A stretch of DNA of 64,000 bases from Candidatus Heimdallarchaeota archaeon (GCA_030614005.1 JAUWKS010000006.1:1-64000); one strand, 5' to 3'; numbered from the stretch's first letter, positions 26,996 to 35,802 are shown. Notes: generated by a model not told the origin, from the letters alone. Program-made: numbers and translations.

Positions 26996-28804
26996 TTGCT
27001 TAAATGGAAAAGAAGAACTGGAAGTACAAGTTTAGTTTATTTCATGCTTATTCTTATAACTTTAACCACAGTAGCATCCGCTACTACTGTTCAAGCAGCT
27101 ACGTATCAATATTTCTTTCGAGTTGATATATTAAGTCAAAGTGATATACCTACTAAACATATCGCTAATCTTATAGCTCAAGAATTAAATAGGATAAGAA
27201 TTGACTCAATAATAAGTTCACAAACTACAGGTGTTTTTGCAGCTGAACTTGTTTCACGAAATTTTGATATTGTATTTAGTGAATTTAAATGGCCAAATTT
27301 AGATGTTGATCCCTCTATCTATTTCTCTGAAAGTAGCTCTGGTAATTATTGGGGTTTGGATGATGAAATGGCTGGTGGGGCACTAAACGAAGAGTTAATT
27401 AGAGAAGGATTAATTGAAACTAATTTGGCTGAGCGAGTAAATATTTACCATCAATGGCAAGAGAATTTAGTCAATGAACTATTGCCTGTAATTCCTTGTT
27501 ATTCCACGGTAGAAACATATGTTTCTTGGGATACATTAGCTGGTTGGGATCACGAGGATGGAATCATTGCATCGTTACCGTATATGGAATGGTCTGCTAA
27601 ACATTCCAGTCATCAAAATGACAGTGCTTTTGTTGATTATTTAGAAGAATGGGATATTCTTAATCCTTTATTCGTAGAGGATAATTTTGTTATTTCTTTA
27701 ATTGCAGAGCCCTTATTTAGAGTTGATTATAATAATAATCCAGTTCCAGTTCTTGCTACGGGTTGGGAATACTCGGAAAATGATACTGTCTTAACAATTT
27801 ATCTACGAGAAAATGTTTTATGGCAACCTGATAAAGATAATATTTTTACTTCTGAATATTTTGGTGCTGATGATGTTCTATTTTCTATTTTAGCATACCA
27901 AGAGCTTTCAACAATGGGTACCTATTTTGATTGGATAGAATCAGTTGAAAAAATAAATGATACTGCTGTGAAGATAACTATAGATGGAGATAAAGATACT
28001 GCCGATAATCAGCCATATGCTTCTGCATTAATCTCTCTAAATAACCTTATTCTACCTGAGCATTATTTGAATGCTAGTGTTGTAAATGGTTTGCCTGATA
28101 CTTCTAAACCTGAATGGACAGACTATAGTCTTCTTGGGATGGGAACAGGTATGTACTATTTTGTTCCAGGGCAATTTCTGGAGGGTGTTCAAGCGATTTT
28201 ATATAGTAATGATGACTGGTGGGGTTCAACGCCAAGTGGCTATAATGAAGATTTAGATATGAAACAATACACTTTCAGAATCCAAAGTTCATTAAACACT
28301 ATTCAGTTATTATTTCAAGGTGGTACTTTAGATATATACAAAGATTACCGGGAAACTGACACTGATTTTGATGTTTCTCCATATCTAAAGAAGACTCGAA
28401 ACAGTTTTGATATGACTTATATCGGTTTCAATTTGAAGTCAACTTCATGCCCCGAGTTAGGCGATCAAACATTAACCGAAGATGGAACAATGTCAAAAGG
28501 ACTTGCTGTAAGGAAAGCAATTGCTCATTTACTCAACAAGAATGATTTAGATGATAAACTTGAAATTGAAATAGAAATAACTGAATCACCACTATCAACT
28601 AGATTTGGTTCTTACATTAAATCTGATTTAACTATCTATGAAACCGATATAGACAAAGCAAAGTATTATATGTTAAAGGCAGGCTTTGATCCAGAAACTA
28701 TACCGGCTCCTGGTTTTACATCAATTTCCACGATTATGTCAATTTTTATTTTAACTGTAATAGTAAGTATCTATTCCAATAAAAAAATCAAAAAGCAGAG
28801 TTAA
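26996..28804 (+). CDS. anchored family 5 solute-binding protein, apparently circularly permuted
   Basis: A 602-residue exported protein related to dipeptide/oligopeptide-binding proteins (SBP_bac_5). It has a signal peptide at 1-34 and a C-terminal membrane helix near 573-594 with a short basic tail. The order of parts is unusual. Residues 38-170 match what is normally the C-terminal third: a lobe strand, IANLIAQELNRIRID, FDIVFSEFKWPN and ELLPVIPCYS. Residues 208-565 match what is normally the N-terminal two thirds: LIAEPLFRVD, LATGWEYSEND, LTIYLRENVLW, then RKAIAHLLNKNDL and DIDKAKYYMLKAGFDPE. It starts at a TTG with an AAGGTGA site. No permease or ATPase gene is adjacent. Confidence 0.78.
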   Translation: MLKWKRRTGSTSLVYFMLILITLTTVASATTVQAATYQYFFRVDILSQSDIPTKHIANLIAQELNRIRIDSIISSQTTGVFAAELVSRNFDIVFSEFKWPNLDVDPSIYFSESSSGNYWGLDDEMAGGALNEELIREGLIETNLAERVNIYHQWQENLVNELLPVIPCYSTVETYVSWDTLAGWDHEDGIIASLPYMEWSAKHSSHQNDSAFVDYLEEWDILNPLFVEDNFVISLIAEPLFRVDYNNNPVPVLATGWEYSENDTVLTIYLRENVLWQPDKDNIFTSEYFGADDVLFSILAYQELSTMGTYFDWIESVEKINDTAVKITIDGDKDTADNQPYASALISLNNLILPEHYLNASVVNGLPDTSKPEWTDYSLLGMGTGMYYFVPGQFLEGVQAILYSNDDWWGSTPSGYNEDLDMKQYTFRIQSSLNTIQLLFQGGTLDIYKDYRETDTDFDVSPYLKKTRNSFDMTYIGFNLKSTSCPELGDQTLTEDGTMSKGLAVRKAIAHLLNKNDLDDKLEIEIEITESPLSTRFGSYIKSDLTIYETDIDKAKYYMLKAGFDPETIPAPGFTSISTIMSIFILTVIVSIYSNKKIKKQS

Positions 28805-28972
28805 TAAAAAAAAATTAGCTCGCTAACTACTTTTTTTACAAATTTTCGTTGAAGCTACTTTCAAGTAACCTTTTAATCTAAAACGGAGTATCTCTACTAG
28901 AAAGTAAAAAGATTGATATATCTGCACTCTCTCAATAGAAAAGATAACTAATCAAATGGAGTCAATTGAATT

Positions 28973-29344
28973 TTGTCTGCGAAGTTTTTAACAAATGAAG
29001 AAATAGAAGAGAAAATAAGATTATTTTTATCTGACCATGATTACCAATTTAACGAAAAAGTTGTTGTTCAAAAGAGATTAAAAGCAGTAGATTTCGAAGT
29101 AATAACATCTGATTCAAAAGTAGCAATTCTTTTATTTCTTTGGAATCGCTCAGTTCCATATGATAAAGTATACTACGCTGAAGAATATATGAATAAATAT
29201 GAATACAGTAAAGTGATTTTAGTAAGTAGGCAAATGAGTCCAAGAGCAAAGGAAATTATTAAAAAAGAGAAATTACCCATTGAGATAATTTTCGAATCAG
29301 ATTTCAGAACTATGAAAAGTAGTCCACTATTAGGAAAATTATGA
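28973..29344 (+). CDS. small Mrr-like restriction-endonuclease-fold protein, probably inactive
   Basis: A 123-residue protein. By eye, AVDFEVITSDSKVAILL-FLWNRSVPYDKV followed by YAEEYMNKYEYSKVILVSRQMSPRAKEI matches the layout of Mrr-type endonuclease domains (VD, then hydrophobic strand with QxK, then WxRPV, a helix, KAILVTNS, and a final helix). The first acidic residue (Asp40) is kept, but the positions of the catalytic Gln and Lys are Leu and Phe, so nuclease activity is unlikely. It may bind DNA or another partner. It starts at a TTG with a TGGAG site. No modification methylase is nearby. The family assignment is moderate. Confidence 0.55.
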   Translation: MSAKFLTNEEIEEKIRLFLSDHDYQFNEKVVVQKRLKAVDFEVITSDSKVAILLFLWNRSVPYDKVYYAEEYMNKYEYSKVILVSRQMSPRAKEIIKKEKLPIEIIFESDFRTMKSSPLLGKL

Positions 29345-29349
29345 TGAAC

Positions 29350-29377
29350 AAAGTAATGAAATAAGATTCCTTACTTT
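29350..29377. terminator. hairpin between convergent genes
   Basis: AAAGTAA at 29350-29356 pairs with TTACTTT at 29371-29377 over a 14-base loop, followed by a T-rich tract on the plus strand. It fills the gap between two convergent stops. Confidence 0.4.
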
Positions 29378-29392
29378 CTTTCTTTTTCTTAG

Positions 29393-29683
29393 TTATTGCT
29401 CTAAAGCTAGAAGCTCTTTCGCTAATTTATTTGGTATTCTAGGCCAAATCAATTCTAATAATGCTCCATCACATTTGTTGCATTTCACTTTCTTTTCAAT
29501 AAAACCATCGTCATAATATTCATATGAACTAGAAATCAATTTTTCACATAAAATATCGATATTACATTTTTCACATCGAAAATATTTTTTTGGTTTTGCT
29601 ACTTTTGGCGGCCAAGTGTATATTGAGCAAGACACACATTGTGAACGGCCATCACATTGTAAATGATTTCCTCTAACAGTCAT
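29393..29683 (-). CDS. small zinc-ribbon protein
   Basis: A 96-residue cytosolic protein with three Cys pairs: CDGRSQCVSC near the N-terminus, CEKCNIDILC in the middle, and CNKCDGALLELIWP near the end. It probably binds two zinc ions. No family is recognised. A TTG at 29701 is open, but the ATG at 29683 has an AAAGGA site at a good distance and is preferred. Confidence 0.6.
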   Translation of the reverse strand: MTVRGNHLQCDGRSQCVSCSIYTWPPKVAKPKKYFRCEKCNIDILCEKLISSSYEYYDDGFIEKKVKCNKCDGALLELIWPRIPNKLAKELLALEQ

Positions 29684-29859
29684 GAAATCAAATCCTTTCA
29701 AATTCTTGAGTATTTAATTATAATAACCTTCAAACATCTTTTCGGTTTACGCAAAAATCAAGCATCTAATATGGAGTTTCATACAGAAAATTCACCTACT
29801 ATTCTCTGCTGAAGATTATTCATAGCATTTTCTTAAAGCTTATTTGGTAGTTAATATTA

Positions 29860-30093
29860 TTAATCCTCATCAACATTTTCTTTATCAGAGGAAAGATACC
29901 AATCTAAATAGTCTTTATTCTTCTTCTTTTGCTCGTACTCTGGATCGTCATTACCTCGTTTTGAACCAGCAAAATGTTGGCGCTTCGTTTGATCAAACTG
30001 ATAGCGATTAATGACTAAACCGCAGGAAGTACAAACATAATGAGGTGGATCCGTTTCCATTTTACCTTTACAACTTGGGCATCTAGGGGCCAT
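29860..30093 (-). CDS. TFIIB-type zinc-ribbon small protein
   Basis: A 77-residue protein with an N-terminal zinc ribbon: CPSCKGKM at residues 5-12 and CTSCGLVI at 21-28, the pattern at the start of TFIIB. It has no cyclin-like repeats, so it is not TFB itself. The remaining 45 residues are charged (Lys, Asp, Glu) and probably disordered. It may bind nucleic acid or protein. It stands alone, 141 bases after the gene upstream on the same strand. Confidence 0.65.
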   Translation of the reverse strand: MAPRCPSCKGKMETDPPHYVCTSCGLVINRYQFDQTKRQHFAGSKRGNDDPEYEQKKKNKDYLDWYLSSDKENVDED

Positions 30094-30233
30094 TTTTGTT
30101 ACTCCATACTTATGTTGATTCTTCTAATATAAAATGCTTTTTTAAATGGTTACTTCATTATTATTAATACTGACAATCAACAAGAAAAGAGTTTTGATAT
30201 ATCACATTGACTTGAAATTAACACTAAATTATT

Positions 30234-30650
30234 TCATTTCTTAGCTATCTGGTTTTGATTCAATTTTATTTTCGGTTTTACAACATTAAGTAGGACAGTA
30301 ATTTTCTCTTTTAGCTTCCAACAGATTTTATAGAACTCTTCAATATTCTCAATTCCTTCCAACTTATTGAACATATCAAGCGTTTCAAGAAAAGCTTGGC
30401 GTATTTTCCGTTCAGCTCTAACTTGTTTGAGTGTTTCCTTAAACTCCTCTTTCCATTTCTGACCAAGTGTTTTATCCTCCAAATTATTTAGTAACTTTAG
30501 AGTTGCGACAATGAATTCCACATCTGATCTTGCTTTCCAAATTATATCATAGAATTTAGTATAATCTTCAGGATCGAGTTTATCGTAAACATTCTGAATA
30601 CCTTTTCGAGCTTTGTCTAATTTTTGAACAATTTCTTCACTTAATGCCAT
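30234..30650 (-). CDS. small helical protein of unknown function
   Basis: A 138-residue all-helical, charged protein without cysteines or a membrane segment. The ATG at 30650 is preferred to a GTG at 30659. The middle segment (LEDKTLGQKWKEEFKETLK) resembles the end of the small protein at 8276-8605, which suggests a small paralog family of unknown role. It lies just upstream of a short Zn-ribbon gene and downstream of gatD on the same strand, 46 bases after gatD, so it could be transcribed with gatD. Confidence 0.6.
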   Translation of the reverse strand: MALSEEIVQKLDKARKGIQNVYDKLDPEDYTKFYDIIWKARSDVEFIVATLKLLNNLEDKTLGQKWKEEFKETLKQVRAERKIRQAFLETLDMFNKLEGIENIEEFYKICWKLKEKITVLLNVVKPKIKLNQNQIAKK

Positions 30651-30705
30651 GGTATTCACAATCCGAGAGAAAATTATTCCGAATTATAAATAAATTATTC
30701 TGAAG

Positions 30706-32112
30706 CTATTTTTCTTTTTTAAGTAGTTTATCAATTCGCTTGTCAACTTTTCCTTGGAAAATTAAATAATCGCCAAAGTTTTCTCTCTCTGTAATTTCCC
30801 CAGCAAGATTTTTCTGCATTAATTCTTTTACAAAAGGAATTTCTTTTGTGTGACCAAGAACCCACATTGCTTTTACTAGAGCTACTTCTGGCAGCATATT
30901 TGCTAGAGGAATTACACCTGCTTCTAATAATAGTCTACCTGTTTCATACACATTCATTCCTACAAATCCCCACAAGCATTGTGAGGTCATAAAAACAGGT
31001 ATATTTTCATCTTTTGCTCTCTGAATAGAATTTATTTTATTCTGATTTACATGACCTAAACCAGTTCCTGCAATAACAAGTCCATGGTAGCCATTATCAA
31101 TATAGTAATCAATAATTTCTGGATCTACTCCAGGATAGCTATAGAGCAAACCAACTTTTCCATCGATTTTTATATCAACTTCAAAATCATTACGCTTTTG
31201 ATTTCGTTTATTGTAATCTACACCTGTTGGTATGATTTTACCTTGTTCTACTTTGGCTAAAGGTGCTTCACCAATTGTCCGGAAGGCATCTCTTCTACTG
31301 GAATGCATTTTTCTAACTCTGGTGCCGCGATGAAGTATATTATACGTATCACCAGACTGCCCATGCATGCAAACCATTACTTCGGCAATGTCTGAATGAA
31401 CCGCAGCTTGCACACTACTAATCAAATTTAATGCAGCATCACTTGAAGGTCTATCGCTACTTCTTTGGGACCCAACTAAAATAATAGGTCTGTCAACATT
31501 TTTGAGCATAAAAGAAAGTGCTGCAGCAGTGTAATGGAGCGTATCTGTACCATGAGTAATAATGATGCCCTCTGGATCCATACTATCAACATAGTTAGCA
31601 ATTTCATTTGCTATTGTAGACCAATTTGATGGTACAATATTTTCACTGAGAACTTGAAATAAAGAATGAGTTTCAAGATTAGCAATAGCTTTCAATTCTG
31701 GAATGGCATTAAATAATTCTTGAGGCGTAAAGGCAGGGATAACTGCTCCTGTTGAATAATCAAGCTTTGATGCAACAGTACCTCCTGTGCCCAATAAAAC
31801 TACTGTTGGTTTTTTCGTGTCTTTTTCGTAAAATTTAGTTGAAGTTTTGTAATCAGGTTTTACTTCCCCAATAACCTTGATTTCTTCAATATTATCTATT
31901 TTTATACCAATATTATAACCACTTTCTAATTTGATAATTAAATGTTGGTCATTACCGTGTTCCCCTCTAGGGATAATTACCCCTTTTAGAATGCCTTTTG
32001 TTGATTTTAAAGTGACTTTTGACCAAACGTTGACTTCTCGGTCTTGAAGCCATTGTGCTGCAATCCCGTAATAACCAGTCTTAAATTCTTCAGGCACTTT
32101 ACATCCACTCAA
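30706..32112 (-). CDS. gatD: Glu-tRNA(Gln) amidotransferase subunit D
   Basis: The glutaminase subunit of the archaea-specific GatDE enzyme, which frees ammonia from glutamine so that GatE can convert Glu-tRNA(Gln) to Gln-tRNA(Gln). The 468-residue protein has a small N-terminal beta domain (1-85) and an L-asparaginase-type domain. Active-site blocks are LGTGGTVASKLDYSTGAV near residue 108 and IIITHGTDTLHYTA near 188. GSQRSSDRPSSDAALNL is a third conserved block. It starts at a TTG. The partner gatE is divergent on the other side of a 161-base promoter region rather than in an operon. Confidence 0.96.
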   Translation of the reverse strand: MSGCKVPEEFKTGYYGIAAQWLQDREVNVWSKVTLKSTKGILKGVIIPRGEHGNDQHLIIKLESGYNIGIKIDNIEEIKVIGEVKPDYKTSTKFYEKDTKKPTVVLLGTGGTVASKLDYSTGAVIPAFTPQELFNAIPELKAIANLETHSLFQVLSENIVPSNWSTIANEIANYVDSMDPEGIIITHGTDTLHYTAAALSFMLKNVDRPIILVGSQRSSDRPSSDAALNLISSVQAAVHSDIAEVMVCMHGQSGDTYNILHRGTRVRKMHSSRRDAFRTIGEAPLAKVEQGKIIPTGVDYNKRNQKRNDFEVDIKIDGKVGLLYSYPGVDPEIIDYYIDNGYHGLVIAGTGLGHVNQNKINSIQRAKDENIPVFMTSQCLWGFVGMNVYETGRLLLEAGVIPLANMLPEVALVKAMWVLGHTKEIPFVKELMQKNLAGEITERENFGDYLIFQGKVDKRIDKLLKKEK

Positions 32113-32273
32113 AGCTTATATCTAGTCTTATTCCACATCAATGGAATAGATATCTATTTCTTTAAATTTTTGATGAAAAATTGCTTATTAATTGCTAACA
32201 AAGTTTTATATCATTATAACGAGAACGGTTTTAGATACCAAGTGAACTATTCAAAATACTAGAGGTTTTAGAA
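32113..32273. promoter_or_regulatory. shared divergent promoter region of gatD and gatE
   Basis: 161 bases separate the divergent gatD and gatE starts. TTTATAT at 32205-32211 is a good TATA box for gatE, whose ribosome site is the GAGGT near 32261. AT-rich tracts near 32150-32180 could serve gatD on the other strand. Shared control of the two subunits is likely from the layout. Confidence 0.4.
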
Positions 32274-34211
32274 ATGGACCAAGCAACCAAAGAGCAATCA
32301 GATTTTGATTATCAATCTTTAGGATTGAAATGTGGTCTCGAACTTCATCAACAACTTGAAACCGGGAGAAAATTGTTTTGCAGATGCAAAACTGATTTGC
32401 AACTTGATGAACCTTTAACCAGAATAACTAGACATATGAGACCAACGCTTTCTGAAATGGGCGAATACGATAAAGCTGCGCTAATGGAATTTAAAAAACA
32501 AAAAATAATTACTTACGAAGTGCATGATAGTACCTGTACATATGAAATTGATGAAACCCCTCCTTTTGATCCAGATGCAAAAGCAATAGATCTTGCAATT
32601 ACAATAGCTCGATTACTACAAATGGAAATTCTAGATGAATTGCATGTAAATCGAAAGCAATACTTGGATGGTTCTATTCCAACTGGTTTTCAGAGAACAA
32701 TGATAGTTGGTGTGGGTGGTAAAGTAAAAATCGCAAAGAGAACAATAAATCTTGATATGCTTGCTTTAGAGGAGGATTCGTGCAGAGAAGTAACAAATAT
32801 AGGTCAAAATATTGTTTGGCGAGTAGATCGTTTAGGTACTCCTTTAGTAGAAATTGCTACTAAAACATTTAATTTAGATAATCCTGAAGAAATAAAGGAT
32901 ATTGCTATAGGGATTGGTAGAATTCTCCGTGCAACTGGGAAAGTAAAACGTGGATTAGGAACCATTCGCCAAGATTTGAATATCAGCATTGAAAAAGGAG
33001 CAAGAATAGAAATAAAAGGGGTACAAATTTTAGATATGCTTCCTGAATATGTAAGATTAGAAGTTAAACGACAAATAACACTAATAGAAATAAAAGAAGA
33101 AATGGAAAAGCGCAAACTTTCACCGGCACTTTTTGAGAATAACGCTGAAAATTGTAAAGACATATTCAAAAAAACAAAGTGTAAATTCCTTATTACTGCA
33201 ATAAAAAACAAAGATCAAATTATAGGTCTAAAACTTCCGGGGATGTCGGGCTTATTAGGGAAAGAAGTACAAATTGGCAGATCTTTTGGAAAAGAGATTG
33301 CTGATAGAGTGAAAGTAATTACAGGTATAGGTGGAATTCTTCATACTGATGAGCTGCCTAATTACGGTATTGCTGAAACTGAAGTAGCAACATTACGTGA
33401 TAAGTTCGACTGTCAAAAAAATGATGTAGTTGTAATAGTGCTTGGAAAGAAAGAAGATACAAAAAAAGCAATAGAAGAAGTACTTACTCGAGTCAAAGAG
33501 GCATTTGATGGTGTTCCCGAAGAAACAAGACATGCTGTTGATGATGGTACAACAACTTTTCGAAGGTATTTAGGTGGTGCTGGTAGAATGTATCCCGATA
33601 CTGATTCTTATCCAATAATTATCTCAGAATCTCGAGTTAAGAGACTTGAGAATGAATTGCCCGAATTGCCCGATAAGAAAGAAGAAAGATACATCCAGAT
33701 TTACAATTTGCCTGAAGCAGTTGCTAAGAGTCTAGCAATATCTCCTAGAGTGTCTTTATTTGAAGATTTAGTAAAAATGGGTTTGGACCCAACACTTGTA
33801 GCAGTAACTTTAGATCAAACTTTGAAGTCATTGGAACGCGAAAAAATACCTATTGAAAAATTAACTGATACCATAATCAAAACGATTTTTCAGTTTTTAC
33901 TTGAGAAAAAAATTGCTAAAGAAGCTATTCCCATACTGTTACGATATCTAGCTGAGCATCCAAAAGAAAAGGTAAATGAAGCACTTACTGCTCTTGGGTT
34001 AGTATCAATATCTGAAAAGGAATTGATAACAATTATTGATAAAGAATTAACTAAAAATAAAGAATTGTTGGAAAAATCTGGGAGTAGAGCATTAGGAAAA
34101 ATCATCGGTTTTGTTATGACTCAAGTAAGAGGAAAAATAGATGGAAAAATAGTTAACGAATTTGTTAAGAAACAACTGTCTGAAAAACTCGAAGAGATTG
34201 GTGTAGAATAA
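32274..34211 (+). CDS. gatE: Glu-tRNA(Gln) amidotransferase subunit E
   Basis: The archaeal GatB relative that phosphorylates Glu on tRNA(Gln) and amidates it with ammonia from GatD. The 645-residue protein opens with GLKCGLELHQQLET-type sequence and the CRC pair near residue 41 that helps hold a zinc. EEDSCREV, the GLGTIRQDLNISI block, and the GatE-specific insert of AspRS type follow (GIGGILHTDELPNYGI region, residues about 290-400). A C-terminal helical and YqeY domain ends the protein (from about 480). The presence of GatDE implies that Gln-tRNA is made by the indirect route here. Confidence 0.97.
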   Translation: MDQATKEQSDFDYQSLGLKCGLELHQQLETGRKLFCRCKTDLQLDEPLTRITRHMRPTLSEMGEYDKAALMEFKKQKIITYEVHDSTCTYEIDETPPFDPDAKAIDLAITIARLLQMEILDELHVNRKQYLDGSIPTGFQRTMIVGVGGKVKIAKRTINLDMLALEEDSCREVTNIGQNIVWRVDRLGTPLVEIATKTFNLDNPEEIKDIAIGIGRILRATGKVKRGLGTIRQDLNISIEKGARIEIKGVQILDMLPEYVRLEVKRQITLIEIKEEMEKRKLSPALFENNAENCKDIFKKTKCKFLITAIKNKDQIIGLKLPGMSGLLGKEVQIGRSFGKEIADRVKVITGIGGILHTDELPNYGIAETEVATLRDKFDCQKNDVVVIVLGKKEDTKKAIEEVLTRVKEAFDGVPEETRHAVDDGTTTFRRYLGGAGRMYPDTDSYPIIISESRVKRLENELPELPDKKEERYIQIYNLPEAVAKSLAISPRVSLFEDLVKMGLDPTLVAVTLDQTLKSLEREKIPIEKLTDTIIKTIFQFLLEKKIAKEAIPILLRYLAEHPKEKVNEALTALGLVSISEKELITIIDKELTKNKELLEKSGSRALGKIIGFVMTQVRGKIDGKIVNEFVKKQLSEKLEEIGVE

Positions 34212-34219
34212 AGAGTGAA

Positions 34220-34726
34220 TTATTGAGATAGACTTTTCACATCTATTTTCATTTTTACTACTCTGCCATATCCTTCATCTAATTCTTCAAGAATGTCTCT
34301 TACAATCATATCGTTTACTTTGTCACGAATGATTCGTCTCGAAGCAGTTCCTCTTTCTTGTTTTACTAAGGCTGTCAGCTGAGAAATATTCTTTGGACCT
34401 TCTCGAGTTAAAACATCTACAATTAGCCTTTCTATAGCATCAAGATTTACATCAGGACGTAATCGCATAATCCACTTTGAAGGAGAGAATAAAGTTGCAA
34501 CATTTGTTACTTCCTGGAATGTTCGTAATAATGCAAGGGTCATATTGAGTGATCCAGTGGCATCGTGCAAATCAGGACTTATCTTATCAATTTTGCTCTC
34601 TAGTTCAGATATTCTTTCAATTGTCTTGTCTAATTTATCATTCAGAATAGTAAGAGCTCCAAGATTAATTGTTTGCAATTGCTCTTTTTTCTCGTCGTTC
34701 TGTTTTTCTTTATCTGACATAGACAT
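34220..34726 (-). CDS. coiled-coil plus winged-helix-like protein
   Basis: Unrecognised, 168 residues from the ATG at 34726 (a TTG at 34762 is also open). Residues 10-60 are a charged coiled coil (LNDKLDKTIERISELESKI). The last 75 residues look like a winged helix: LDAIERLIVDVLTREGPKN, ISQLTALVKQERG and RRIIRDKVNDMIVRDIL, with a closing strand pair (LDEGYGRVVKMKI). It may bind DNA or serve as a dimeric scaffold. It is the last of three minus-strand genes (35608 to 34220) that read as one unit with two other unknown proteins. Confidence 0.65.
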   Translation of the reverse strand: MSMSDKEKQNDEKKEQLQTINLGALTILNDKLDKTIERISELESKIDKISPDLHDATGSLNMTLALLRTFQEVTNVATLFSPSKWIMRLRPDVNLDAIERLIVDVLTREGPKNISQLTALVKQERGTASRRIIRDKVNDMIVRDILEELDEGYGRVVKMKIDVKSLSQ

Positions 34727-34871
34727 TTGCCTGCCTTCATTACAAGTTGAAAGACGGTTCAATTTACAGTTTAGTATACTTTACTTACACATTTCTGATA
34801 TTTAAACCTTTTATTATTAGTGAAAACCCCTAAGAGTTTTCCAATAGAAATCCACTGCCTAGGATTTTAGC

Positions 34872-35240
34872 TCACAAAATTATGGTTGAAAAGTTCTTAA
34901 ATTTCTTTCCAGTCTTTTTTTTTGATTCAGCTATTTCAATCTCGTCTTCTTCGTTATCTGTTTTTCCTTTGCTAATTCTAACCATTTTGATAAGACCAAC
35001 CACGCTGCCATAATCGTAGAGCATAGATCTGTATTTTCTAGCAAAAATTCTGGCATCTTTTCTTGGCATACCACTTTTAACCATTTTACGTTGGGTACGG
35101 ATCTTGATTATTTCTCTTCTGATTGGTAAAACAATCAATCTTGGTAAAATTACAAAAGTAAATAATATGCATAACCAGAAGAATTGTAATGCGATAATAA
35201 ATATATTCGCTGTAATTTTCCAAAATCTACAACGTGCCAT
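34872..35240 (-). CDS. small membrane protein with a basic cytoplasmic tail
   Basis: A 122-residue protein from the ATG at 35240 (a TTG at 35252 is also open). One long hydrophobic segment spans about residues 8-35. It is followed by a strongly basic, helical region (RREIIKIRTQRKMVKSGMPR and onward) and a charged tail, so the bulk is cytoplasmic. No family is recognised. It lies 41 bases after the gene at 35282-35608 and 145 bases before the coiled-coil/winged-helix gene, which suggests a three-gene unit. Confidence 0.6.
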   Translation of the reverse strand: MARCRFWKITANIFIIALQFFWLCILFTFVILPRLIVLPIRREIIKIRTQRKMVKSGMPRKDARIFARKYRSMLYDYGSVVGLIKMVRISKGKTDNEEDEIEIAESKKKTGKKFKNFSTIIL

Positions 35241-35281
35241 AAAAAAACACAACCTGCCTTCAATAAAACAATTGTTGAGGG

Positions 35282-35608
35282 TTAATCCTCATATTTCTTT
35301 TTGGTATCGATATTGATATTTTGCATTGCTTTTCCTATGATATTGATTGAATCTGCGTATTTATTGACCATAGCTTTAACCATATCTTCTGGTAATCCTT
35401 GCTCTGTCAGAGTCTTGTAGATTGTTCCAATTCCTAAGGCAAATTGCTCTGCTGTATCAGCTGAGTACAATGCATTGAGTAATCCCTTTATTAATCCTGG
35501 AATTTCTTGATTGATTACTCCAAAGAGTTCTTTAATATCTTCGATAGGGATATCATCGCTTACTTTCTCAATTGTGATTCGTTTTTCCTTCTTTTTTTCT
35601 TCGGACAT
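35282..35608 (-). CDS. small helical protein of unknown function
   Basis: A 108-residue cytosolic protein. A charged N-terminus is followed by helices with an IPGLIKGLLNALYSADTAEQ segment and QGLPEDMVKAMVNKYADSIN. No cysteines or membrane segment. I do not recognise it. The ribosome site GGTGATC lies six bases before the ATG. Its upstream region contains the second copy of the CTGGTCAC inverted repeat, 46 bases from the start codon. It is the first gene of the three-gene minus-strand unit. Confidence 0.6.
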   Translation of the reverse strand: MSEEKKKEKRITIEKVSDDIPIEDIKELFGVINQEIPGLIKGLLNALYSADTAEQFALGIGTIYKTLTEQGLPEDMVKAMVNKYADSINIIGKAMQNINIDTKKKYED

Positions 35609-35653
35609 ATTTTGATCACCTTAATTATTTTATGTGTATACTATTACATTTAA

Positions 35654-35693
35654 CTGGTCACAATATATGAGTTCATTGGTGATTTGTGACCAG
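35654..35693. promoter_or_regulatory. 40-base inverted repeat CTGGTCAC-N24-GTGACCAG, copy 2
   Basis: Arms at 35654-35661 and 35686-35693 are identical to those at 12433-12472 and have the same 24-base spacer. Here the arms extend by two more paired bases (CTGGTCACAA/TTGTGACCAG). The repeat lies in the 194-base divergent region between the unknown minus-strand operon (start 35608) and the 7TM-longin gene (start 35803). On the minus strand a TATA-like ATAAAAG lies about 35 bases upstream of it, so it would fall at or just after the transcription start of the operon. Confidence 0.6.
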
Positions 35694-35802
35694 ATATCTT
35701 ACTTATTACTTTGGTATTTCTTTTATTCAGCTTTTTTCTCCAAAAGTTTTTTGAAAATAAAGGTATTATGTAAAGAGCATTAATTCAATTGAAGTGTTGT
35801 AA

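Noticed and set aside
29860..30093. transcription factor B
   Set aside because: The TFIIB-type ribbon is present, but the protein ends at 77 residues with no cyclin-like core.
32804..33211. 135-residue open frame antisense to gatE
   Set aside because: GatE is conserved through this region; the antisense frame is Ser/Phe/Ile-rich, typical of a shadow.
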